From: Histomonas meleagridis
Lineage: Eukaryota > Parabasalia > Tritrichomonadida > Dientamoebidae
Direction: 5' to 3'
Length of the DNA: 64,000 bases
Assembly (NCBI GenBank): GCA_020186115.1
Contig: WSYJ01000086.1
Location: forward strand, 124,001-188,000
A model generated the notes under the pieces. It was not told where the DNA came from and did not search any database. It saw only the letters and a program-made list of their open reading frames with translations. The position numbers and the translations under genes are program-made. This document shows positions 35,973 to 45,101 of the stretch, in pieces; the first letter of the stretch is position 1; the number at the start of each line of letters is the position of its first letter.

Positions 35973-37745
35973 ATGTTTGTGTGCTTCTGTTTCCTTGTTA
36001 TATCCAAACTAAATGATACTGAATTGACAATTGAATATGACGGGACCAATACTGTTAGTTTCAAAGATGTGTTATATAAAGGAATAAAAAGATCCGAAAT
36101 AACAAAAATTATTATATCAGATAATTTTAAATCAATAGCAGAAGATGCTTTTCAATCATGCACTAGCCTACAATCGATTGAAATGACAGATTCTATTGAA
36201 AGTATTGGAAATAAATGCTTTTTCGACTTAAATGCCCTTCAATCAATTAAAATTTCTTCACAAATCAAAGAAATACCTATTTCCGCCTTTGAAAACTGTT
36301 ACGCCCTGAGCTCAATTACATTGCCTGATAGTCTTGAAATTATCAATTCTTTTGCATTCAGAAATTGCATATCACTAACCGAGATTGATATACCAGAAAA
36401 AGTGCATAATATTTATGCAAACGCTTTTTCTGGATGTACAGGCATTAAACGTATTGGAAACAAAAGTCCAAACTTTAAATTAATCAAATCAATTTTATAT
36501 CAAAATAATTCCCTCTGGATTTCGCCTAAAGTGATAAGCGAACCAATTGAAATTGATGAAGATACTGAAGTCATAGCTCAGTACTCATTTTCGTCATCTA
36601 ATATTACAACAATACACATTCCGTCGAAAGTTAGAATTATTGACACCTACGCGTTCGCGCTTACCACTCTTTCAAATATTGCCTTTTCTGAAGGATCTGA
36701 TTTGACAATAAATCCATATGCTTTTACTAGATCTAGACTCACAGAATTTCATATTCCTAGAAGGATAATTACACTCATGGATGGTTTCTTAGTTCAAGGC
36801 AATGAATTGTATAGATTTGTTGTTGATGAACAAAGTATTCATTATTCGGAAATAAATGGTACAATTTACAGTAAGAACAAAACCCATCTCGTCCGTTGCC
36901 CTCCTGGTTACAGAGATAACAAATTTTTAGTTCCAGCTAGTATTTCATCGATTGCGCAATATGCGTTTGGAGCGTGTATAAATATTCGAACCATTGAATT
37001 TGAAAATAGCATCATCACAGAAATCCCTGGTTATTGTTTTGCCTTCTGTTATTCCCTTAGAGATTTCGATATTCCTTTTTCTGTCAATACGCTTCGTAAT
37101 TGTTCTTTTATGAATTGCACCTCCTTAACGTATCTCCGAATTCACTACAACATAACCGACATTTTGGGTAACCCCGTTATAGGGTGCACCAATTTAACCG
37201 ATATTGATGTTGATGAAAACAGCACAAGTTTTAATTATAATTCTGATTTTGGATATGTTTTAGACAAAAGCAATACGACTGTATACTTTGGTTGTCCAGT
37301 GTGTGATGCTGCAAGCTTTGGTTTATCAGTTAAGAAAGTTATGCCATTTGCATTTTATAGGTATGAACAATTATCCATTGTTTTCCTTAATGATGATGCT
37401 GAATACATTGGCGATTATGCTTTTTATGCTCCCAATGTTAATTATGTTATTTTTTGTGGGGATAGTATTGGTGAAATTGGGGAAAACGCATTTGGAAATC
37501 ATGAAATTTTTGTACGACAAAATAACTTCGTCTTGAGTTATGGGAATTATACAACATCGAGAAGCATGGACACTAAATGTATAAATGTGTTAAGCTCTGT
37601 GTTTACTCCACGTCTCTCTGCTCTACAAACGGGACTTAATGTGGTTCTCGTTTATAGCATAGCTGTTGGCGCTGGGATACTGGCAACAACAATTTTCTAC
37701 TGTTTCTGGGTAAAAAATGGCTGTAAAGCGAAATGCTTAAATTAA
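35973..37745 (+). CDS. BspA-like leucine-rich-repeat (TpLRR) surface protein
   Basis: 590 residues from ATG 35973. MFVCFCFLVISKLN is a signal peptide. At least a dozen LRR_5/TpLRR units follow, of the form I..I..DAF..C.SL..I..P.SI..I (e.g. AEDAFQSCTSLQSIEMTDSI, ENCYALSSITLPDSLEII). Near the C-terminus one transmembrane helix (VVLVYSIAVGAGILATTIFY) is followed by a short basic Cys-containing tail (KNGCKAKCLN). This is the class-I membrane layout of trichomonad BspA-like proteins, thought to mediate adhesion to host cells or bacteria. The frame is intact, in contrast to the LRR copy at 61.7 kb. AATAAA follows the stop at 37750-37755. Confidence 0.9.
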   Translation: MFVCFCFLVISKLNDTELTIEYDGTNTVSFKDVLYKGIKRSEITKIIISDNFKSIAEDAFQSCTSLQSIEMTDSIESIGNKCFFDLNALQSIKISSQIKEIPISAFENCYALSSITLPDSLEIINSFAFRNCISLTEIDIPEKVHNIYANAFSGCTGIKRIGNKSPNFKLIKSILYQNNSLWISPKVISEPIEIDEDTEVIAQYSFSSSNITTIHIPSKVRIIDTYAFALTTLSNIAFSEGSDLTINPYAFTRSRLTEFHIPRRIITLMDGFLVQGNELYRFVVDEQSIHYSEINGTIYSKNKTHLVRCPPGYRDNKFLVPASISSIAQYAFGACINIRTIEFENSIITEIPGYCFAFCYSLRDFDIPFSVNTLRNCSFMNCTSLTYLRIHYNITDILGNPVIGCTNLTDIDVDENSTSFNYNSDFGYVLDKSNTTVYFGCPVCDAASFGLSVKKVMPFAFYRYEQLSIVFLNDDAEYIGDYAFYAPNVNYVIFCGDSIGEIGENAFGNHEIFVRQNNFVLSYGNYTTSRSMDTKCINVLSSVFTPRLSALQTGLNVVLVYSIAVGAGILATTIFYCFWVKNGCKAKCLN

Positions 37746-37749
37746 TTTG

Positions 37750-37755
37750 AATAAA
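37750..37755 (+). terminator. AATAAA after the LRR gene
   Basis: Hexamer 5 nt after the TAA at 37743-37745, repeated as AATAAATAAA. Confidence 0.45.
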
Positions 37756-37979
37756 TAAACGCGCAAATATTTTAACAAAATCATTTATAAGAAGTGGACG
37801 TGTCACTTAATTTCTCATGAATTTTTTGGTCAGATTTGAAGACATTATACGCACATGTGAGCCTCACGAAGTTTACATGTAGGAATAAAAGTTTGTGTGT
37901 AAAAGCTTTCTGATTTTTATTCAGTATGTTAAAGAAGATGTAGGTACACAATCATTTCAATTAAGGTAATTATTTAAAT

Positions 37980-38445
37980 CTTCAGCTAAACAATTCCTCA
38001 AGCTATTCCTTCCAAAAATCAAAATCTAATTTTTGATGATAATTCGATAGAAACTCAATTAGCAACATTAATTATCCATACTACAAATGAGATCTTGCTC
38101 CTCTTGGTTAGAGTAATTTTTGGCATTTTTCAAATTATGAATATGAATCATCCAAATTTGGCACACTCCAACATATGCTTGTTCAAATCCTTCTTTTTCT
38201 TGACATTGCTAATGTTCAAATACCCGAATTTGACATCAATCATTTTATTACATCCATATCTAATATTCTCTAATATTATCTCAATCTCACCAACAAAAAT
38301 CTTTTTCATCTTCAACAAAATCTCCTTGAGCCATCACTTCTATTATTTCAAATTCTTAACACTATTTAACAAACAACATTTTAAAGAAAAAAAAATTATA
38401 TGTATAGTAATCAGTAAAAAAAAAAAAAAATGTTTTATTTTTGTT
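37980..38445 (+). pseudogene. Degenerate ARM/importin-like gene fragment
   Basis: Plus-strand pieces in two frames read IPQAIPSKNQNLIFDDNSIE, TQLATLIIHTTNEILLLL, then (shifted) NFWHFSNYEYESSKFGTLQH, MLVQILLFLDIANVQIPEFD, INHFITSISNIL, and after a stop LFHLQQNLLEPSLLLFQILN. The helical content and the 'NEILL..G.FWHFSN' phrase are like the ARM repeats of importin-alpha-type proteins. Stops and a shift near 38110 mark it as decayed. An A-run at 38417-38430 follows. Confidence 0.4.
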
Positions 38446-38499
38446 TAATAAATTATTAATAGAAATTCAAGAACAAAAACGATTTATAATGTTTTCTGC

Positions 38500-40998
38500 A
38501 ATCATAGATGCTGTCATAAATAATAAGAATAATTTCCAAATGTTATTTTGAACCATCAAAATATTATGATATATATTGATTAAAAAATTTGAATATTTTT
38601 AGCATTAATATCAATTTCTTCTTGTTCTTGAAGAAATTTAATTACTTCATCATGAAACCCATAAGACGCTTTCATAAGAGCTGTCCAAAATATGTAAAAT
38701 AATTTCCAAATGTTGTCTTGAAATATAAAATTGTTAAAATAAATTTCAATTAAAACCTACAAATATCTTTAGCATTAATATCAATTCCTTGATTAAGAAG
38801 TAATTTAACAATTTCAATATGACCATTTCTAGATGCTTCAATAAATGCTGTTGAAAATGATTTAAATAATTTCCATGTGTTATTTACAAATGTTAGTTTT
38901 TTATAACAAACATTAAAAAAAATTAACAAATATCTTTAGCATTAACATCAATTTTTTCTTGTTCAAGAAGTAATTTAACTATTTCAGTGTCACCTCTTTC
39001 AGATGCATAAATAAGTGCTGTCATAAATAATTTGAATAATTTCCAAATGTTATTTTGAAACAACAAATGATAAAAATAAAAATTAAATTAGGTAAATAAA
39101 TAGTTTTTGCATTAATATCTATTCCATGCTCGAGAAGTAATTTAAATATTTCCATATTACTTTTTCTGTATGCTTCTATAGAATTTGGCATAAATTTATC
39201 TGATAGACCAATTGAATACATAAGTGCTGTATTAAATAAGTATAATAATTTCCAAATACTAGAATGAAATTTCAATTTTTCACAATAAATATTAAATAAA
39301 ATAAATAAATATCTTTAGCATTAACATCAATTCCTTTTATTTCAAGCAGTAATTTAAAAAATTCATTTTTATATTTTTCAATTGAATACATAAGAGCTGT
39401 AACAAATAAATCAAATAATTCCCAAAAATTATTTTAAAATTATAAAAACATAAAATTAGCATTAAACTAAATTATTAAATATTTTTAGCATTTATATCAA
39501 TTCCTTTTTGTTTTAGAAGTAATTTAAGAAACATAGGGTTATGTTTTTCTATTGAATACATAAGTGCTGTATTAAATAAGTTGAATATTTTCCAAATATT
39601 ATTTTAAAATAATAAAAATTTAAAATAAATATTAAAATAAATTATTAAATATTTTTAGCATTAATATCAGTTCCTTCTTGCTCGAGAAGTAATTGAAATA
39701 TCTCCAAATTACTTTTTTTAACTGCATATAGAAGTGCTGTGTCAAATAAATAAAACAATTTCCAAATATTATATTAAAATTTTAAGTATTTAAAATAAAT
39801 TTCGAATAAAGTTATTAAATATTTTTAACGTTAATATCAAATTTTTTTTGTTTGAGAAAATATTCAACAAGTTCAATGTTTCCTGATCCCGATGCATAAA
39901 CTATAATATCTTTTGGAAGCTGGTTTTCCTTGAAAAAATAATTAATAAAAACAATATTTCCTGTTTTGCTGCTTTATTGATGATATCATCATTAATTTTC
40001 ATTCCTTGTTTGAGCAAAAACGTAAAAACTTCATAATTATGATGTAAAATACATTTTATCCCTAATTTCTCCAAATTATAATTTTCTACAATTTTATTTT
40101 CAAAAAGATAGTTAAAGACATCATTTCGATGAAATTTTATTGAAGTTTCATATACATCTTCAAATGTAGAATGATTTTGTTGACATAAATGAATGATTTC
40201 TTTGTTTCCACCTGCAATTGCATATTTTAATGTATTTCGTACTTTAGCACCATTCATAAGTAAATATTTGAAAGTTTTAACAGATCCAAAAAATGCAGCA
40301 TAATCTATTAATGAAACAAAATTGTTAATAAATGTACATCTTTCATAAAGTGATGGTTCAATTTCTTGGTTAAAATTAAAATTATTTATTGATGCTATTT
40401 CTTGAAGTTTTTCTGTTTCGTCATTTCGAATTATTTGCGCAATTTCATTTGGATTAACTCCATCTTCAAATAGTTGCTTATGAAGTTTCCAATCATTTTT
40501 CCTTAGCTCATCAATGTTTTCAAAGAGTAGTAAAGTTGGGATATCATGCCAGCAATATCTACTCAATTCATTGATTTCTTCATCAGACATTAAATATGGA
40601 AAATATGCATTCTTTATATTATAAACATTTTTAGAATCAATAAAACCACGATTAACCATCTTTCTAAGCAGATAATATGATTCATCGGATGCTACATCGA
40701 GAAGAAAATTTGTAAACACATTAAAAATCGTTGATTTTCTTTTGGTATTTTTTTCAAATGTTGCTATTTCATTAATGAAATTTAAATATACATCACAATA
40801 ATCAATTTTTATCAAAAAAGAGGAATAAATTATTTGGCAAACAAGCAAATAAAAAGATATTGTATAATTCTCATCAAATTTATTAACTAATAAATGTGCT
40901 GATTGCAATACATCTTCTTTGTTCATATTGAAAATTATTTGTTTAATCGATAAAATTGTTGTTAATTCGTTTTCATTGTCTTGATTTATATTTTTCAT
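38500..40998 (-). pseudogene. DUF3447/ankyrin locus, frameshifted, with the longest repeat array
   Basis: The ATG at 40996-40998 starts 340 good codons: the N-terminal helical domain, then the DUF3447 core (WKLHKQLFEDGVNPN, NDETEKLQEIAS, SLYERCTFI, LIDYAAFFGSVKTFKYLL, GGNKEIIHLCQ). Near 39965, in a short A-run, the frame shifts by one base. The sense continues in the next frame as GNIVFINYFFKE and GSGNIELVEYFLKQ. From about 39870 to 38560 eight ankyrin units follow (near 39830, 39658, 39488, 39321, 39108, 38939, 38772 and 38600), separated by AT-rich inserts and mostly out of frame with each other. The promoter pair at 41017-41056 looks intact. It is probably a decaying copy unless the inserts and shift are corrected in RNA. 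Confidence 0.7.
38560..39900 (-). repeat. Ankyrin/insert tandem array, eight units
   Basis: Marks near 38600, 38772, 38939, 39108, 39321, 39488, 39658 and 39830; spacings 172, 167, 169, 213, 167, 170 and 172 bp. The longer unit around 39108-39321 carries an expanded ankyrin loop (MYSIGLSDKFMPNSIEAYRK). Confidence 0.75.
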
Positions 40999-41016
40999 TG
41001 ATTTTATTGGAAAATG

Positions 41017-41056
41017 AAACGGTTAAAATACGTTAAATCGGTTTACACTTTTCAAG
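41017..41056 (-). promoter_or_regulatory. M3 and AAAAGTG promoter pair of the third ankyrin locus
   Basis: Minus strand GAAAAGTGT (41046-41054) followed by TTAACCGTTTC (41017-41026), about 20-58 nt before the ATG at 40998. Confidence 0.5.
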
Positions 41057-41300
41057 ATTAAGCTTTTGTAAACTTGGGCACTGTTTTCACTTCCATGTGT
41101 TTGCAATACATTGTTTTTTAGAATCATGGGTGGCAATGAAATTCCAAATAACAAATCATATGGAGAAATCTGACCGTTAGCTAATTATAAAGTTGACTCA
41201 GCTGAAGGTTATACGTTACCTTCGTTGATTTTAAAGATAATCCTTTCCAATGACTGCAAAAGTTGTATAGTCAAAAAATAAAAAACAAATGAGAAAAGAA
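41057..41300. other. Intergenic, nothing recognised
   Basis: Spacer upstream of the third ankyrin locus. No coding signal. Confidence 0.3.
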
Positions 41301-41309
41301 AACAAGTTA

Positions 41310-41530
41310 TATATGAAGTGCTGTTTCAAATTATTAAAACATATTTTAAATTATTAAAACATATTCCAAATTATTAAAATGAATAGTTTTTGCATTAACA
41401 TCAATTCCTTCTTTATCTAAAAGTAATTTTACTATTTCTATATTATTATTTTTAACTGCTATATGAAGTGCTGTTTCAAATTATTAAAACATATTCTAAA
41501 TTATTAAAACATATTCCAAATTATCTTTCT
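41310..41530 (-). pseudogene. Isolated ankyrin-unit fragment with duplicated spacer
   Basis: Minus strand around 41380-41480 encodes one ankyrin block (AVKNNNIEIVKLLLDKEGID). On both sides lie copies of CAAATTATTAAAACATATT-type sequence, so the piece 41313-41372 is nearly repeated at 41461-41520. It is a broken duplicate of the neighbouring array. Confidence 0.6.
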
Positions 41531-42041
41531 AAGTCTCTCTAAATAGAGCATAATATCTCAACTACCAAATAACAGATTCTTTTATCGAAATGGTTATCCT
41601 TCAACTAAGTTAAGATTATTAGAAACATCTAAACAAGGTCAATCAATTAGATTCTTCATTGACGGAAAGCATTCGAATATTTAGGTGAAGCTGATGGATG
41701 TATTTATAACTGGATAAAATTAATAGGTTATCATGCAGTTAACTGTTAAATAATATGATTGAAAGATATGAAAAGAAAATGTAATAGACAGATTTTTCAA
41801 CTTTTTAACCCAAAGTGAAACCGATTATCTATCATAAAAAAGGGATCCCATATATGAATATTTACTTATGAATAATTCAAATCGTGTTCAATGAAGCAAA
41901 GAAACCAAAAAATTAAAATGAATGATTATGCATGAAATTTACTTATTTGACATATTACATAATTTACAAAAAATATTTTTAAATAAAAAAAAAAAATTAA
42001 TTTTAAAATGTATTTATGCAAATAAGAATAATTTTAATGTT
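41531..42041. other. Spacer with a possible unidentified gene remnant (41560-41750)
   Basis: On the plus strand short pieces read NNRFFYRNGYPSTKLRLLET, SKQGQSIRFFIDGKHS and, shifted, GEADGCIYNWIKLIGYHAVN. They are coding-like but match no family I recognise. The remainder to 42041 is AT-rich 3' sequence of the Rei1 gene. Confidence 0.3.
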
Positions 42042-42902
42042 TTATGTTGCGTTACCACGGTGAATATCTGAGAATGGATGATATGTTTTCGATACCAGCC
42101 TTCTCTCTCTCTTGGATATGTATTTCTGGTGGTAGTATTCTCTCTTTCTGAGGATTGGATCGTTTTGTTCGGTGATTGATTCACGCGGTTTCTTGGGACC
42201 TTCGATTGGAAGTCTTCTGCCCTTCATAATCTCTTCAACCGGACGAATGTTTTGTTTGTAATATCGTTGATATTTCTTATGGCCAATAATTTTTCCATTT
42301 GGCAAATGCATTTCATCATTTTCATCAATGTAGTAGTTGCATTCACAAATGCCAGTTTCTGGTGCATAGTAGTCTTCTAATTCCTCGTCAAAAGAAATTG
42401 CACAATGTGATTTGCCGCGCATATGATCACGAACGGCAGAAAGTGACTTAAATTGACGAGAACAATAGACACAACAATTACCAACGCCAACTTTCTCACC
42501 AAGATATTCCATAAGCCCTTTTCTGTCTTTAAGTTTTTCTGGATATGGGAACCTAAATCCATGTGAACTCATATGCTCAAGAGCAATATCTTCGTTTTCA
42601 AATGTTTGACCGCAAAATAGACATTCAGTAGCAGGAATATCACGACATTGAGACTCATCAAATTCTCCATCATCTTCTTCCTCTTCGACAATTTCTTTAT
42701 GTTTGTGTTCAGCGGCTTCTTTTTTAGCGTTTTCTTCTGCTTGTTCTGCTTTTTTGGCTAAAAATTGTTCAAGAGTTAATATTGGTTGATGATTTGAAAA
42801 AAGAACAAGATTAGTTTTATGAAATTCGCTTCTATAATGTTCGGAAAGTTCAGCGCGGGTATTAAAACGCATATGGCACGTGTTACAAGGGAGTCCGCTC
42901 AT
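42042..42902 (-). CDS. REI1: Rei1/ZNF622-type C2H2 zinc-finger 60S ribosome biogenesis factor
   Basis: 286 residues. Four C2H2-type fingers: CNTCHMRFNTRAELSEHYRSEFH (residues 6-28); a second from the acidic linker region, CLFCGQTFENEDIALEHMSSH; then CVYCSRQFKSLSAVRDHMRG...H. The linker GLMEYLGEKVGVGNCCVYC is the Rei1/ZNF622 signature ('GLL.YLGEKVGVGN.CLYC'). The C-terminus is basic (YHQKYISKRERRLVSK). In yeast Rei1 inserts its tail into the 60S exit tunnel and releases Arx1/Alb1 in the cytoplasm. This version is shorter than yeast Rei1 (393) but has the core. Its promoter pair is at 42931-42968. Confidence 0.9.
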   Translation of the reverse strand: MSGLPCNTCHMRFNTRAELSEHYRSEFHKTNLVLFSNHQPILTLEQFLAKKAEQAEENAKKEAAEHKHKEIVEEEEDDGEFDESQCRDIPATECLFCGQTFENEDIALEHMSSHGFRFPYPEKLKDRKGLMEYLGEKVGVGNCCVYCSRQFKSLSAVRDHMRGKSHCAISFDEELEDYYAPETGICECNYYIDENDEMHLPNGKIIGHKKYQRYYKQNIRPVEEIMKGRRLPIEGPKKPRESITEQNDPILRKREYYHQKYISKRERRLVSKTYHPFSDIHRGNAT

Positions 42903-42930
42903 TAAAATTTTTGGAATCTGTGGTCGAGTT

Positions 42931-42968
42931 CCACTTTTTCAAAAGTTTCAAATTTGGAAACCGTTAAC
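42931..42968 (-). promoter_or_regulatory. M3-like and AAAAAGTG pair of the Rei1 gene
   Basis: Minus strand GTTAACGGTTTC (42958-42968) then GAAAAAGTGG (42931-42940), 29-66 nt before the ATG at 42902. The order is reversed relative to several other genes. Confidence 0.5.
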
Positions 42969-43235
42969 TTTGGAATCATTAAAACATGTTTTTGAACTTT
43001 GTTTTTTTTTGGCTTCTATACTTAAAAAATAGCTGATTACCTTATGACATGACACATTTTCTCATAGCTCTTTCTTGTTATTTATATTTTGAAAAAATCA
43101 ATGATTTAATAATTTGAAATTAACTTATTATTTAAACGTGTCTATTTCTTATCAAATTAATATTAAATTGGTGTTTAGTTTAGTTAGATTTTCCCTTTTG
43201 TTTGGAAAGAATTTTTCTGATTTTTTATTTGGCCG
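42969..43235. other. Short divergent intergenic spacer
   Basis: Between the Rei1 gene (-) and the BTB gene (+). AT-rich; no further motif beyond the listed promoters. Confidence 0.3.
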
Positions 43236-43246
43236 TATAACGGATC
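43236..43246 (+). promoter_or_regulatory. AACGG element before the BTB gene
   Basis: TATAACGGATC, with AACGG at 43239-43243, only 6 nt before the ATG at 43250. Confidence 0.5.
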
Positions 43247-43249
43247 AAA

Positions 43250-44371
43250 ATGCTTGAGCACCAATTCCACGTTCCGATTACTTTTGATTTTAATAAAAGT
43301 GATCTATTTACTGATTGTACACTAAACTTCGGAAAAGAGTCTCTTCGTTCTCATCGAATTCTTTTAACTGGATGTTCAAAGAAATTTTCCGAATTTTTTT
43401 CTTCAGATGAAATAACCACAGCCGATCTTTCTCAGTACTCTATAGAATCTTTTCGCACCTTCTTGGTATTTCTTTATACCGGAAATATATCCTTAAACTA
43501 TCAAAATCTCCAAGGAATTGTCAAAATTGCATGCGATTTTGACATTAATTCATTAATAACTACGTGTTCTGAATTTATTGATCAAATATGTACAACTCGT
43601 TCATGTCTTCAACTTCTAACCGAAATCAAATTTGCACTTTCTAAATTTCCAAATTTTCTCAAATATGCTGCTACTCTTATCGAAAAGCTTTCTACAGAAA
43701 CTGATTTCAGTTTTATGACTCCGAAAGAATTCAAACTTTTAATATCATATTCCAGATTTTCCAATAATTATACGCGTGATGACATTATTAAGCGATATCT
43801 AACAGCTACTAATCTTACTTCTGTTAATATTGATGACTATACCACATTACAAAGTGATTCTGATGATTCACTCCAACGCACATCATATTCTGCAGTTGCA
43901 ATATGTTCACCACCAAATGATGGCCTTACACAACTACTTCGAAATCAGATCAAAGTTTATTCCTCTGGCATGTTTAATGGAAGAGATCCAACATCTATCG
44001 TTCAAAGTCAACCTAAGCAACATTGGTTTACTGAAAGCGATGGTAACGCATGGGTTTTAATTGACTTTGAACCACTTTATGTGCAACCTACTGATTATGC
44101 GATCTGGTCGCATGGCGGTTATTCGACGTTAAGGAACTTCACCTTCCAAGCATCAAACGATAGGAAAAATTGGGTTGTTTTATCTGTGCATAGGGATGAG
44201 AAAGCTATAAAAGAACCATTTTCTACTTGTACATGGCCAGTAAATACAAATGGATTCTTCAGATACTTCAGAATTGTCCAAACTGGAAATAATTGGTCTG
44301 GGAATAGATGGATGTATCTGATGAAGTTGGAAATTTGGGGTGTTGCATGTACAATACAAAAGGATGATTGA
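43250..44371 (+). CDS. BTB/POZ protein with a C-terminal F5/8-type-C (discoidin-like) domain
   Basis: 373 residues. Residues ~13-115 form a BTB domain (LFTDCTLNFGKESLRSHRIL, FSEFFSS, FRTFLVFLYTGNISL). About 115-190 is a helical BACK-like linker. Residues ~225-370 are a galactose-binding-like domain as in BTBD9 and HECTD1: WVLIDFEPLYVQPTDYAIWS, the S.LRNF.FQ.S.D..NW segment, TWPV and FRYFRIVQTG.NWSG..., ending LEIWG. BTB proteins of this type act as dimeric adaptors, often for Cullin-3 ligases, with the last domain recognising partners. Large BTB-discoidin families occur in trichomonads; the substrate is unknown. Confidence 0.85.
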   Translation: MLEHQFHVPITFDFNKSDLFTDCTLNFGKESLRSHRILLTGCSKKFSEFFSSDEITTADLSQYSIESFRTFLVFLYTGNISLNYQNLQGIVKIACDFDINSLITTCSEFIDQICTTRSCLQLLTEIKFALSKFPNFLKYAATLIEKLSTETDFSFMTPKEFKLLISYSRFSNNYTRDDIIKRYLTATNLTSVNIDDYTTLQSDSDDSLQRTSYSAVAICSPPNDGLTQLLRNQIKVYSSGMFNGRDPTSIVQSQPKQHWFTESDGNAWVLIDFEPLYVQPTDYAIWSHGGYSTLRNFTFQASNDRKNWVVLSVHRDEKAIKEPFSTCTWPVNTNGFFRYFRIVQTGNNWSGNRWMYLMKLEIWGVACTIQKDD

Positions 44372-45101
44372 TTAATTTCAATTGTCTGAATTTGATGATT
44401 ATTAAATTAAATAAGAAATTTTAATGTGTTAAAATCCTGTTTTTAGAAATAAGTAATTTATCTGCTTTGTTCAAATTGAATAAAATTATGATTATTCTAT
44501 ATTAGGAATCTTTAAATCTCTTTTCTTAAGAAATAATAAATTATGAAAATTTACTTTTTTTTTTTAATATAGAAAGAAGTTATCAAAGAAGTTTTCGAAG
44601 ATTTCAGATATTTTAAACGTGGAGAATAATAAATTTTAATTTGCTGACAAATTTATGTTCACTTTTATATTTTATCATAATTTTTTTTTTTTTAAACGAA
44701 GCTTAGTGTTTTTAAACACCTAAACATGATGGAAACCGGAAATAAGAGTTCTCTATTGCACTCTTATTAATAGCTCTAATTTTTAACAGAGATTCAAAAA
44801 TGGGTTTATTTTTATATGAAAAATGTTTATTCCATCGGAGAAATTTAATTCCAATTTATAAATTGAATAGATTATAAAAATAAATGAGCAATGGATAACT
44901 TTTCGAAAAGTTTACAAATTCTGTGAAAAAAATAGTCAAAATTTTAGCGTTTTTTTAAAGTTGTATTCCAAAAATTACACATGGGGAAAATTTAAGCTCA
45001 ATTTAGGAAACAAAATCAAATGCAATTAAATTAAGAGATCGGAAATTCATCAAAAAGGCGACCATAATTAATATATATAAGAGAAGAAACTTAATTAAAA
45101 T
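44372..45101. other. Intergenic, 730 bp, nothing recognised
   Basis: AT-rich with several T/A runs (44555-44568, 44681-44694). No M3-like motif precedes the next ATG at 45102. No gene or repeat recognised on either strand. Confidence 0.3.

Noticed and set aside
38095-38448. A 117-codon plus-strand ORF
   Set aside because: Its sequence is Phe/Leu/Ile-rich noise in one frame. The better protein-like reading uses other frames (ARM-like), so it is part of a decayed fragment.
16060-39900. Canonical GT-AG introns in the ankyrin inserts
   Set aside because: Individual units show possible GT and AG pairs (for example near 38758 and 38683), but neither end is conserved across units, joined products lose ankyrin residues, and the known trichomonad 3' intron signal is not seen. 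I keep the inserts as unexplained instead.
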